A stretch of DNA of 5,311 nt, taken from positions 1 through 5,311 of the forward strand of contig CAMDOP010000244.1 of the NCBI GenBank assembly GCA_945903675.1, written 5' to 3'. The DNA is from Crenothrix polyspora (lineage in GTDB: Bacteria; Pseudomonadota; Gammaproteobacteria; Methylococcales; Methylomonadaceae). A program made the position numbers and the translations under genes. The stretch's first letter is position 1. Each line of letters begins with the position of its first letter. Under the pieces are notes generated by a model. That model saw only the letters and a list, made by a program, of their open reading frames with translations. It made no database searches and was not told the origin of the DNA. This document shows, piece after piece, positions 1 to 5,125 of this stretch.

Positions 1-1916
1 TTTAAGTGTTCTTCAATAGAAGGCATACGCTCAGAAAAAATCAACCTATGTTCTTGTACACCTTGCTTTACAGCTTCGGCTTTTAAATTTTTAATGGCCG
101 TGGCATTACTATGCGCCAACCATAAAACACTACCATCAACCTGATTGAGTATACGCATCCAACAACTAAAAATATCTGGGAGTATTTTGTAGCTTTGGTT
201 AAAACAACAAAATACAAAACCCGATGCCGGCAAACCTAACATTTCTCTAGTAAAAGTATTTTTAGGTAGCGTAAGTTGGCTATTAGTCACCATATAAGTA
301 TTGGGCATATATACCACTTTCTCTACATAATAACGTTGTTTATCTTCTGGAATGAGTACTTTATCGGCAATAATATAATCCATATAATCAGCCCCTAAGG
401 TACCGGGATAGCCCAAATAATTAACTTGTATAGGTGCTGCGCGAAATGCAAATATCCCAGGCCTACAAAATGATGTATGCCCAGTCAGATCTATAACGAT
501 ATCAATTTGTAATACTCTGGCAAATAAGGCAACTTCCTCATCTGAAAAAGCTTGTACATCATAAAAACTATCAAAAGATGCTTCAAAACGTTGTCGCATC
601 TCATCCTGAGTATTAGGTCCAATTGAAAATGCGATAATTTCAAATTGATATCTATTATGGAGGTCATACAGCTCGGCCGTTAAATGTGCCACTGGATGAT
701 TATTAAAATCCGCAGAGATATAAGCAATACGTATTTTTTCATGTATTGGATAAGTCACTATAGAAGATAGCTTTATATTATTAGGGTAATATGTCTCAAT
801 TAAACCCTGCGCAACTATCTTATGAATGCTTAACTGATCAGTAAATGCCTGCATCACAAAGGCTATAGACAGCTCATTATGCACACTTATTTTTTCAATT
901 ATTTCATCAAGATGACTTGAAAAATCGCACCAATTACACAAATGCATACTGGAACTTAACCTTAACAACGGCAAGTGCAGTAGTTCAGGGCTGAAATTAA
1001 GTGCGCACTCGAAATCAGGTAGTGCCTCTTCATGACGCATTAACAAGATCAATGCATTGCCACGGTGATAATAGGCAAATCCAAATTCAGAATTTAAGGC
1101 AATCGCTAGGCCATGACTTAACACTGCCTCCTTCAACCTCTTCAATTCAAATAAAATCTGACCCCGATCAAAATAACCTTGAGCATCATCGGGTTTAAGC
1201 TCTATTGCGCGCTCAATACTAAGCAGTGCTTGCTCAAATTGTCTTAAGAGCACATTTGCCTGAGCCTGATTAATAAATGCTTCAAAGTAATTTGAATTTA
1301 ATACGATGGCTTGATTGAAACTTAACAAAGCGTCCTCATAACGCTTTAAATTTAACAGTGCATTACCTTGATTATAGTAAGCCTCAGCAAAATTAGGCTT
1401 AAGTTCGATAGCCTGTTGATAACTGGCTAATGCTTCCTCACTACGTTTTAAGGTATTAAGTACCACACCCCGATTAGAAAAAGCTTCTGCATAATCCGGT
1501 TTAAGAGCAATGGCCTTATCATAACTGTGCAAGGCTTTTGCAAAGTTATGCAACTTTTGCAAACAATTAGCTTTATTGTAATGGGCTTGTACGTAAGCAG
1601 GGTCTAATGAGATAGCACACTCATAATTGGATAAGGCCTCAGGCATTCGATCTAAAGCTTCCAGAGCATTGCCACGACTATTCAAAGCTGTCGGCTGATA
1701 AAAAGATAGCTGTAAAGATTGATCTAGCCAATTAAGCGCTGTTTCATACTGGCCTTTCTGATAAGCGATAGTGCCTATATTGGTAATTAAACTAGCCTGT
1801 GCAGGAAAACTTTGCAGCAAAGCTAGGTAAATAGTTTCAGCCGCATCCAACTGGCCCTTTTGATGCAGAGCTGTCGCTTGTTGCAGTAATAGATTTTGAT
1901 GGGTTACAGAAGACAT
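1..1916 (-). CDS. TPR-repeat O-GlcNAc transferase-like (GT41/SPINDLY) glycosyltransferase, 3' end beyond window
   Basis: This is a continuous frame of 638 codons from the ATG at 1916 to the left edge, with no stop, so the C-terminus is missing. Residues 7-312 form nine back-to-back 34-residue TPR units, most with the pattern A-x-x-x-x-x-G-N-A-L and ending in AI.LKP. From about residue 395 the GT41 catalytic domain begins: RIAYISADFNNHP (catalytic-type His407), then APIQVNYLGYPGTLGADYMDYIIAD, here split as APIQVNYLGYPGT and MDYIIAD. The second catalytic lobe starts with FNQSYKI; Gln574 and Lys577 correspond to the UDP-contacting FNQxYK motif of OGT. The usual later NGHTT-type motif lies off the edge. 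Known family members transfer a sugar from a nucleotide sugar to Ser/Thr in the cytoplasm, with the TPRs holding the protein acceptor. An AAGAG ribosome-binding site (1924-1928) sits 7 nt before the ATG. Because a flagellin and its likely partner lie just upstream on the same strand, I infer flagellin glycosylation, comparable in layout to TPR glycosyltransferases such as Caulobacter FlmG. The sugar donor cannot be read from the sequence. Confidence 0.95.
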   Translation of the reverse strand, partial: MSSVTHQNLLLQQATALHQKGQLDAAETIYLALLQSFPAQASLITNIGTIAYQKGQYETALNWLDQSLQLSFYQPTALNSRGNALEALDRMPEALSNYECAISLDPAYVQAHYNKANCLQKLHNFAKALHSYDKAIALKPDYAEAFSNRGVVLNTLKRSEEALASYQQAIELKPNFAEAYYNQGNALLNLKRYEDALLSFNQAIVLNSNYFEAFINQAQANVLLRQFEQALLSIERAIELKPDDAQGYFDRGQILFELKRLKEAVLSHGLAIALNSEFGFAYYHRGNALILLMRHEEALPDFECALNFSPELLHLPLLRLSSSMHLCNWCDFSSHLDEIIEKISVHNELSIAFVMQAFTDQLSIHKIVAQGLIETYYPNNIKLSSIVTYPIHEKIRIAYISADFNNHPVAHLTAELYDLHNRYQFEIIAFSIGPNTQDEMRQRFEASFDSFYDVQAFSDEEVALFARVLQIDIVIDLTGHTSFCRPGIFAFRAAPIQVNYLGYPGTLGADYMDYIIADKVLIPEDKQRYYVEKVVYMPNTYMVTNSQLTLPKNTFTREMLGLPASGFVFCCFNQSYKILPDIFSCWMRILNQVDGSVLWLAHSNATAIKNLKAEAVKQGVQEHRLIFSERMPSIEEHL

Positions 1917-2357
1917 CAATATGCTCTTATTATCGTTTTGCGGTTATTATCAATGGCGGTATAAAAACTAACATCCCAAACAGATAGTTTTAATGCAGTT
2001 AGTTTTGAGGGTTTAAGCAGATAAACTAAAATAATGGAGGACAGCTTGAATGGTGTAAAGGATTGACTATTCAAGAACACAACTTATCTGGGAGTTAGAT
2101 TGACTTAATGAAATAGGTCGATAAACCACAATCTACAGAACAAAAGCTTGGTCTTTTACGCAACTAGGGAGTACATAGTCAAAAGCTTAATTCAGTGGGT
2201 GTAAAACATCTTTAGCTGTTTAATAGCTAAAGATATTGCAAACTAAGTTTTATAAGCAACACATAGTTAACTTAAAGAAATACGGTCTTAAGTGCTTAAA
2301 GCAATTAACAGGTTTATAAACTAAAACTTATTCACTTAAAGATTTTTAAAACAGTTT
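1917..2357. other. Gene-free gap between the FlaF-like gene and the TPR glycosyltransferase
   Basis: About 440 bp of AT-rich DNA with no convincing coding frame and no RNA gene that I recognise. It contains a perfect 10-bp stem hairpin (2208-2234), a 9-bp direct repeat CAAAAGCTT (2141-2149 and 2180-2188), a 10-bp palindrome GTTTATAAAC (2312-2321), an inverted repeat TTAAG-TG-CTTAA (2288-2299) and three scattered CTTAAAG words between about 2270 and 2341. The gap is long enough to hold a separate promoter for the glycosyltransferase, but I found no clear -35/-10 pair. A GATAAT on the minus strand near 1945-1950 is the closest -10 candidate and has no good -35 partner. Confidence 0.6.
2208..2234 (-). 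terminator. Perfect 10-bp hairpin, possible weak terminator after the FlaF-like gene
   Basis: ATCTTTAGCT (2208-2217) and AGCTAAAGAT (2225-2234) are perfect inverted repeats around a 7-nt loop. Read on the minus strand, the stem is followed by GTTTTAC, a short and imperfect T run. It lies about 124 nt downstream of the stop of the FlaF-like gene. The stem is AT-rich and the T tract poor, so termination is only one possibility; a processing site or a regulatory hairpin ahead of the glycosyltransferase gene would look the same. Confidence 0.3.
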
Positions 2358-2720
2358 TTATTCTTCGGTTTTAACATTATAGGGACCTATCACCGTTTTT
2401 AATGAAGCGATAACGATATCCAAATAATCCATATTTTTAGTTTGTATAGCACCATTAACAATCTGAATGCTGTTACTAAAAATGCCTTTTAATAAGGTTC
2501 TATGCTGTGAGTTTAATTGCTCATTAAGGTTTTCTTGTATCCAAGCCAAACCATCACATACTTCTATTAACTTAATATGGGCATCGACTGGAGAAAAATG
2601 ATTTTTTTGTATGAGTTGTAGAATCATAATGACTGATTCATACCATTTTTTTTCAAAATCAGCGCCATAAACGTTTTCATTAATATCGTTATAGGCAGCT
2701 AAGGGGTTTTTTTTATACAT
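2358..2720 (-). CDS. Small helical flagellin-partner protein, FlaF-like (or FliS-like)
   Basis: A 120-residue, acidic-to-neutral, apparently all-helical protein without a signal peptide or membrane segment. It begins with KNPLAAY (residues 4-10), which resembles the N-terminal Tyr-containing opening of both FlaF and FliS proteins. A helix at about 22-40 (FEKKWYESVIMILQLIQ), a central CDGLAWIQENLNEQL segment (55-69), a helix at 74-94 and a last helix around 97-112 follow. The order, with a central Leu-x-Trp segment followed by two helices, fits FlaF of alphaproteobacteria somewhat better than FliS, and the neighbouring flagellin is also of the alphaproteobacterial type. FlaF assists flagellin synthesis and secretion, and FliS is the cytoplasmic flagellin chaperone; either role suits a gene 46 bp downstream of flagellin. 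The ATG at 2720 has a modest AGG ribosome-binding site (2727-2729), 6 nt away, which abuts the U tract of the flagellin terminator. Placement in the family rests on pattern and context only. Confidence 0.55.
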   Translation of the reverse strand: MYKKNPLAAYNDINENVYGADFEKKWYESVIMILQLIQKNHFSPVDAHIKLIEVCDGLAWIQENLNEQLNSQHRTLLKGIFSNSIQIVNGAIQTKNMDYLDIVIASLKTVIGPYNVKTEE

Positions 2721-2729
2721 AATTTACCT

Positions 2730-2754
2730 AAAAAAAGAGGGGGCGTACCCCCTC
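2730..2754 (-). terminator. Intrinsic terminator between flagellin and the FlaF-like gene
   Basis: On the minus strand a perfect 7-bp GC-rich stem, GAGGGGG with CCCCCTC (arms 2748-2754 and 2737-2743) and a TACG tetraloop, is followed by seven T residues (2736-2730). This is a textbook Rho-independent terminator 12 nt past the flagellin stop codon. The FlaF-like start codon is only 10 nt beyond the T tract, so that gene is probably expressed by read-through at a fraction of the flagellin level. The stem also protects the 3' end of the flagellin mRNA. Confidence 0.88.
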
Positions 2755-2766
2755 CTAAAATCATTA

Positions 2767-3576
2767 TTATCTAAAAATAGTTAATACCGATTGCGCTTGT
2801 TGATTCATTTGATTAATCAAATAATAATTCATAGACTGCTGATTATTGGTATTTTGCAATTCCATCTGCAAAGCCGCTGCATCAGGTTTTTGAATAGTAT
2901 CAATGGTGTTTTGCAAATTTTGCGAAATAGAACCAATTAAAGAGTCCTGAGTCTCTAAAGCAATTTGGTCTGAAGCAACAGTTGACTGACTAGTTGACAC
3001 GCCATCTAACGCAGCTTTTAAAGCAGTAATAGCTAAAGCTGCGTTTGTGCTAGTAGATATACTCGCTGCGGAAATACTTAAGCTAGTAGTATCTGCTTTT
3101 ACAGCGTTTATAGTCGTTAAATCCGTTACCGTTAGACCCGTTTGTATAGCAAGATTACTAGCATTACTATGAATCAAACCAGTGCCGTCAATTTTGGTGT
3201 TAGTTGCTGTAGATTGTACTTGTGCTAACAAAGACGTAAAAGTTTGATTAAGTTTTGCTGCATCAGCGGTAGTCATAGTCGCATCATTAGCTTTATTAGC
3301 TAACTCTTGCATTTGCGTTAACAAATTTGAGATTGACTTCAAGCCTGTTTGAGCAACATTCATCACATTTTGAGCTTTAGCAATGTTATTGTGCGCAGCA
3401 CCATAACTAGTTACTTGCGAGCCTAAACGTGTAACCACACCTTGTTGCGCAGGATCAAGTATTTTCCTATTTGTAGATAATTGTGTTTGGATATCATTTG
3501 TTTTGGACTGGTTAGTACTAAGCGAACTTAATATACTAGTACTTGCATTTGATGAGCCAGCTGTTAATGGATTCAT
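2767..3576 (-). CDS. Flagellin, short divergent FljK-type
   Basis: A 269-residue filament protein with the expected flagellin layout: N-terminal helical D0/D1 region (about 1-125), a short variable Ser/Thr/Ala-rich centre (about 130-205) and a C-terminal helical region (about 205-269). Family marks are LLTQMQELANKAND (85-98), FTSLLAQVQSTATNTKIDG (113-131) and the C-terminus QAQSVLTIFR, which matches the SILSLFR-type end of Caulobacter flagellins. The opening is unusual: the common INTN start and the STGxRINSAKDD motif are replaced by STNRKILDPAQQG (34-46). There is no cysteine. Flagellins are exported by the flagellar type III apparatus and polymerise outside the cell. The ATG at 3576 has a good AAGGAA-type site (about 3585-3590 on the complement), 8 nt away. 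A strong terminator follows, and a probable partner protein and a protein O-glycosyltransferase come next on the same strand. The Ser/Thr-rich centre is the likely glycosylated surface. Another member of the HAP3/FlgL superfamily is possible, but the short length and C-terminus favour flagellin. Confidence 0.9.
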   Translation of the reverse strand: MNPLTAGSSNASTSILSSLSTNQSKTNDIQTQLSTNRKILDPAQQGVVTRLGSQVTSYGAAHNNIAKAQNVMNVAQTGLKSISNLLTQMQELANKANDATMTTADAAKLNQTFTSLLAQVQSTATNTKIDGTGLIHSNASNLAIQTGLTVTDLTTINAVKADTTSLSISAASISTSTNAALAITALKAALDGVSTSQSTVASDQIALETQDSLIGSISQNLQNTIDTIQKPDAAALQMELQNTNNQQSMNYYLINQMNQQAQSVLTIFR

Positions 3577-3724
3577 GATTTTATTCCTTTTAGTTTGATT
3601 ATTATCAAGTTACCCCAGCAGGGTGTAACTAACTAAAAGCAGATGCGGACTGTAACATAGACAGTTTCGACATCACTTTTTACTACTTTGTTGTACGCTT
3701 TGCGTAATTGCTGGTCTTTGACCA
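3577..3724 (-). promoter_or_regulatory. Flagellin leader with three hairpins
   Basis: Three inverted repeats lie upstream of the flagellin ribosome-binding site. TGGTC-TTT-GACCA (3712-3724) and TACGC-TTT-GCGTA (3694-3706) are perfect 5-bp stems with the same 3-nt spacer and centres 18 bp apart. GTTACCCC-AGCAG-GGTGTAAC (3609-3629) is an 8-bp stem with one mismatch, ending about 20 nt from the AAGGAA site. If transcription starts upstream of these, they would fold in the 5' leader. The two upper ones could instead be protein-binding sites in DNA. In Caulobacter, FlbT acts on the fljK leader to control flagellin mRNA stability; a similar role here is inference. Confidence 0.45.
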
Positions 3725-3765
3725 CGGATATATTCTACCTATTTCCTTAAAAAGCAAAGTGTCAA
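3709..3765 (-). promoter_or_regulatory. Candidate flagellin promoter region (two weak alternatives)
   Basis: A perfect TTGACA -35 box lies on the complement of 3760-3765. The best -10, TAGAAT (complement of 3732-3737), is 22 bp away, which is too far, and at normal spacing only TAGGTA is present. The second alternative is sigma-54-like: TGG at 3724-3722 and GC at 3711-3710 have exactly the -24/-12 spacing, with A at 3709, but the TT before GC and most of the other consensus bases are missing. No sigma-28 match (TAAA, then GCCGATAA) was found. The promoter is therefore unresolved. Confidence 0.25.
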
Positions 3766-3803
3766 TTAGAAGGTGTTTTTAGCTCTTATTTAGCTAATCG
3801 AAA

Positions 3804-3831
3804 TTGACTTGCTTTGGCTTACACTTAGGTT
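3804..3831 (+). promoter_or_regulatory. Candidate promoter of the methyltransferase gene
   Basis: TTGACT (3804-3809) and TAGGTT (3826-3831) are spaced by 16 bp, followed by an AT-rich TTTTATATATAA stretch and the start codon at 3855. The -35 is good and the -10 poor; a TATATA a few bases downstream could be used instead. The box faces away from the TTGACA of the flagellin side, with AATTGAC/GTCAATT forming a 7-bp inverted pair (3761-3767 and 3802-3808). Confidence 0.3.
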
Positions 3832-3854
3832 TTATATATAAAGAGCAAACAAAA

Positions 3855-4361
3855 ATGAAACTGCATATCGGTGGCGTAACTATTAAAGAAGGCTGGAAAA
3901 TACTAAACATATCAGAAAAACCGGGTGTGGACTTTGTCGGTGATATTAGCGACTTAAGCATGTTTGAAGAGGATAGTTTTTCTGAGATCTATGCGAGCCA
4001 TGTTTTTGAACACGTTACCCAAGCCAGTGCTTTAGATACCTTAAAAGGCATCAGACGCATATTGAAGCCATCTGGTAAATTTTATGTGTCCGTTCCTGAT
4101 TTAGACACCCTCTGCCATACCTTTATTGACCCTAACGCCTCTTTTGAAGTCAAGTTTCATGTCATGAGAATGATGTTTGGCGGCCAAACCGACCCGCATG
4201 ATTTTCATTTCTTTGGCTGGAATAAACAATTTTTGTATGAATACTTAATCGCAGCAGGCTTTACTGATGCACAGCAAGTTGAAACCTTCGGATTATTTAA
4301 TGATACTAGCGACTACAAGCCCTACGGCTATGGCATTAGTCTTAATGTTATTGCTTGGTAA
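3855..4361 (+). CDS. Class I SAM-dependent methyltransferase-like protein (Methyltransf_11 type)
   Basis: A 168-residue cytoplasmic protein. It starts KLHIGG (2-7) and GWKILNI (13-19), where the second strand ends; the glycine-rich SAM loop is shortened to HIGG. Then come VDFVGDISDL (25-34, the acidic post-I region), FSEIYASHVFEHV (42-54, motif with the family's SHxxEH), a helix ending RRILKPSGKFYVSVPDLDTL (68-87; typical LKPGGxxxxSVPD) and PHDFHFFGWN (114-123) near the C-terminus. Known families of this fold methylate small molecules or sugars, and this compact form is common beside glycan and surface-polysaccharide genes. I chose the ATG at 3855 because homology begins there and AAGAG (3841-3845) lies 9 nt upstream. 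A longer in-frame TTG start at 3804 would overlap the promoter-like sequence and adds residues with no family character. It is divergent from flagellin, so methylation of the flagellar glycan is an attractive but unproven role. The substrate is unknown. Confidence 0.82.
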   Translation: MKLHIGGVTIKEGWKILNISEKPGVDFVGDISDLSMFEEDSFSEIYASHVFEHVTQASALDTLKGIRRILKPSGKFYVSVPDLDTLCHTFIDPNASFEVKFHVMRMMFGGQTDPHDFHFFGWNKQFLYEYLIAAGFTDAQQVETFGLFNDTSDYKPYGYGISLNVIAW

Positions 4362-4397
4362 CAATTTAAATAACAAATGATTTAGTGTGAAAGTCAT

Positions 4398-4438
4398 GTT
4401 GGCAGATGCTGTTTGTGCCCAACTTATGTGATCGAAAT
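4398..4438. repeat. Diverged 41-nt repeat, copy A
   Basis: Starts with GTTGG, contains the shared core CTGTTTGTGCCCA and ends in ATCGAAAT. A second copy of 42 nt lies at 4884-4925, in the same orientation, with a handful of substitutions and one indel. Within it GTTGG-CA and TG-CCCAAC can pair with one bulge (4398-4423). Immediately after it, GGTGGGC (4439-4445) and GCTCACC (4457-4463) form a second stem with one mismatch around an A-rich loop. This could act as a 3' end for the methyltransferase mRNA, though no proper T tract follows. Confidence 0.65.
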
Positions 4439-4483
4439 GGTGGGCAAAAAAACGCTGCTCACCTTACTTGACTGAATGAATAT

Positions 4484-4510
4484 AATTAAGCTAAATAGTA
4501 CCGCTTAATT
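4484..4510 (-). terminator. Hairpin overlapping the stop of the DUF1640-like gene
   Basis: AATTAAGC (4484-4491) and GCTTAATT (4503-4510) form a perfect 8-bp stem with an 11-nt loop, and the TAG stop (4493-4491) lies at the junction of the loop and one arm. Read on the minus strand it is followed by ATATTC, with no real T run. The stem is AT-rich, so it may be a weak terminator, an mRNA-stabilising 3' end or chance. Confidence 0.3.
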
Positions 4511-4820
4511 TAATGAGTAACGCAGTAATAAGCGCCGTTTGAAGTACGCCAACACCTACAACCCACCGGATTAAGTCGGCTTTTGATTCAACTATTTTAA
4601 GTTCGGTGTCTTTAATGCGTGACTCAAGTCTAAGCTCAAGTTCTTTTAAATCACGTTTAGTGGTCAGATCATCCAACTGGTAATCGTGCCTTGCTTGTTC
4701 AAGTGTCGTGGTGATAGTGGTTTTTTGCAGTTTAGTGATTACTTCCGCCTGTTGTTCAGTAAAGCCAGCGCCTTTCAATTCATTGAAAAACGCATGCGTA
4801 TCGAAAGATGACGTTGACAT
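4491..4820 (-). CDS. Small coiled-coil, C-terminally membrane-anchored protein (DUF1640/CCDC90-like)
   Basis: A 109-residue protein. The N-terminal part, FDTHAFFNELKGAGFTEQQAE (about 6-26), is the typical start of bacterial DUF1640 proteins (the family that includes mitochondrial CCDC90/MCUR1). A heptad-rich charged coiled coil covers about residues 50-82, with TKRDLKELELRLESRI in its middle, and a single hydrophobic segment at about 83-104 (LIRWVVGVGVLQTALITALLI) ends the protein. The expected topology is a tail anchor in the inner membrane with the coiled coil in the cytoplasm. The bacterial family has no established function. The ATG at 4820 has a strong AGGAG site with a 6-nt spacer, so expression is likely. 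The gene stands alone between two copies of a short repeat and points away from the nuclease-family gene to its right. Confidence 0.78.
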   Translation of the reverse strand: MSTSSFDTHAFFNELKGAGFTEQQAEVITKLQKTTITTTLEQARHDYQLDDLTTKRDLKELELRLESRIKDTELKIVESKADLIRWVVGVGVLQTALITALLIKLSGTI

Positions 4821-4843
4821 GATGTACTCCTAAAGTTTTGCGT

Positions 4844-4852
4844 AGTGTACCA
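4844..4852 (-). promoter_or_regulatory. Candidate extended -10 for the DUF1640-like gene
   Basis: On the minus strand TGG-TACACT (complement of 4844-4852) gives an extended -10 about 24 nt before the start codon. I see no good -35 at the correct distance, so this is a tentative site chosen mainly for its position. Confidence 0.28.
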
Positions 4853-4883
4853 GAAATCAACAGAAACATACTTAGTCACGCAG

Positions 4884-4925
4884 GTTGGACTCATACTGTT
4901 TGTGCCCACCTTATGCTATCGAAAT
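4884..4925. repeat. Diverged 42-nt repeat, copy B
   Basis: Matches copy A (4398-4438) in the same orientation: GTTGG at the start, an identical CTGTTTGTGCCCA core, CTTATG, then ATCGAAAT at the end. Differences fall mostly between GTTGG and the core. It is followed within 7 nt by the composite palindrome at 4932-5015, whereas copy A is followed by only a small hairpin, so copy B may be part of a larger repeat unit. Confidence 0.65.
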
Positions 4926-4931
4926 AGCCAA

Positions 4932-5015
4932 GTAGGTTGGGCTAACGGCTCTATCGTTAACCCTACATTTTCACACGATAATGTTGGGTTGCGAAAAGCA
5001 CGCAGCCCAACCTAC
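4932..5015. repeat. Composite palindromic REP-like element
   Basis: An 84-nt element closed by perfect 12-bp arms, GTAGGTTGGGCT (4932-4943) and AGCCCAACCTAC (5004-5015). Inside are two smaller stems: GGGcTAACG with CGTTAaCCC (4939-4947 and 4955-4963, one mismatch), and GTTGGGTTGCG with CGCAGCCCAAC (4983-4993 and 5001-5011, one G-T wobble, AAAAGCA loop). The two inner stems both use bases of the outer arms, so the folds are alternatives. GTAGGTTGGG palindromes of this general kind are common dispersed repeats in proteobacterial genomes. It has no coding content and lies between two divergent genes; it could be a REP/MITE-type element. Confidence 0.75.
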
Positions 5016-5076
5016 GCGACTAATTAACTACTTGTCTAGGCACCCAATAGAATATGATTTATGAATGTCGCGACTG

Positions 5077-5085
5077 TGATATAGT
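5077..5085 (+). promoter_or_regulatory. Candidate extended -10 for the Rpn-like gene
   Basis: TGA-TATAGT (5077-5085) is an extended -10 about 40 nt before the ATG at 5126. The corresponding -35 (around 5057-5063, TTTATG) is poor, as is usual for extended -10 promoters. Confidence 0.35.
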
Positions 5086-5125
5086 TAATCTACATTAAGC
5101 CCTTGATCATCTTAAGTTTAATCCC

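Noticed and set aside
1001..1198. 65-codon open frame on the plus strand
   Set aside because: It lies inside the TPR region of the minus-strand glycosyltransferase, which has clear periodic repeats; the plus-strand translation shows no domain character.
3577..3803. Sigma-28 flagellar promoter for flagellin
   Set aside because: I scanned the minus strand for TAAA, 15 bp, then GCCGATAA and found no acceptable match.
3804..3854. Longer start (TTG at 3804) for the methyltransferase
   Set aside because: The extra 17 residues have no family character and overlap promoter-like sequence; the ATG at 3855 has its own purine-rich site and begins the conserved KLHIGG segment.
4932..5015. Transcription terminator of either flanking gene
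   Set aside because: Neither flanking gene ends toward it (both start there), and no T tract follows the stems; a dispersed palindromic repeat explains it better.
4845..5027. 60-codon open frame on the plus strand
   Set aside because: It runs through the 42-nt repeat and the composite palindrome, so its residues are translated repeat, and no ribosome-binding site supports it.
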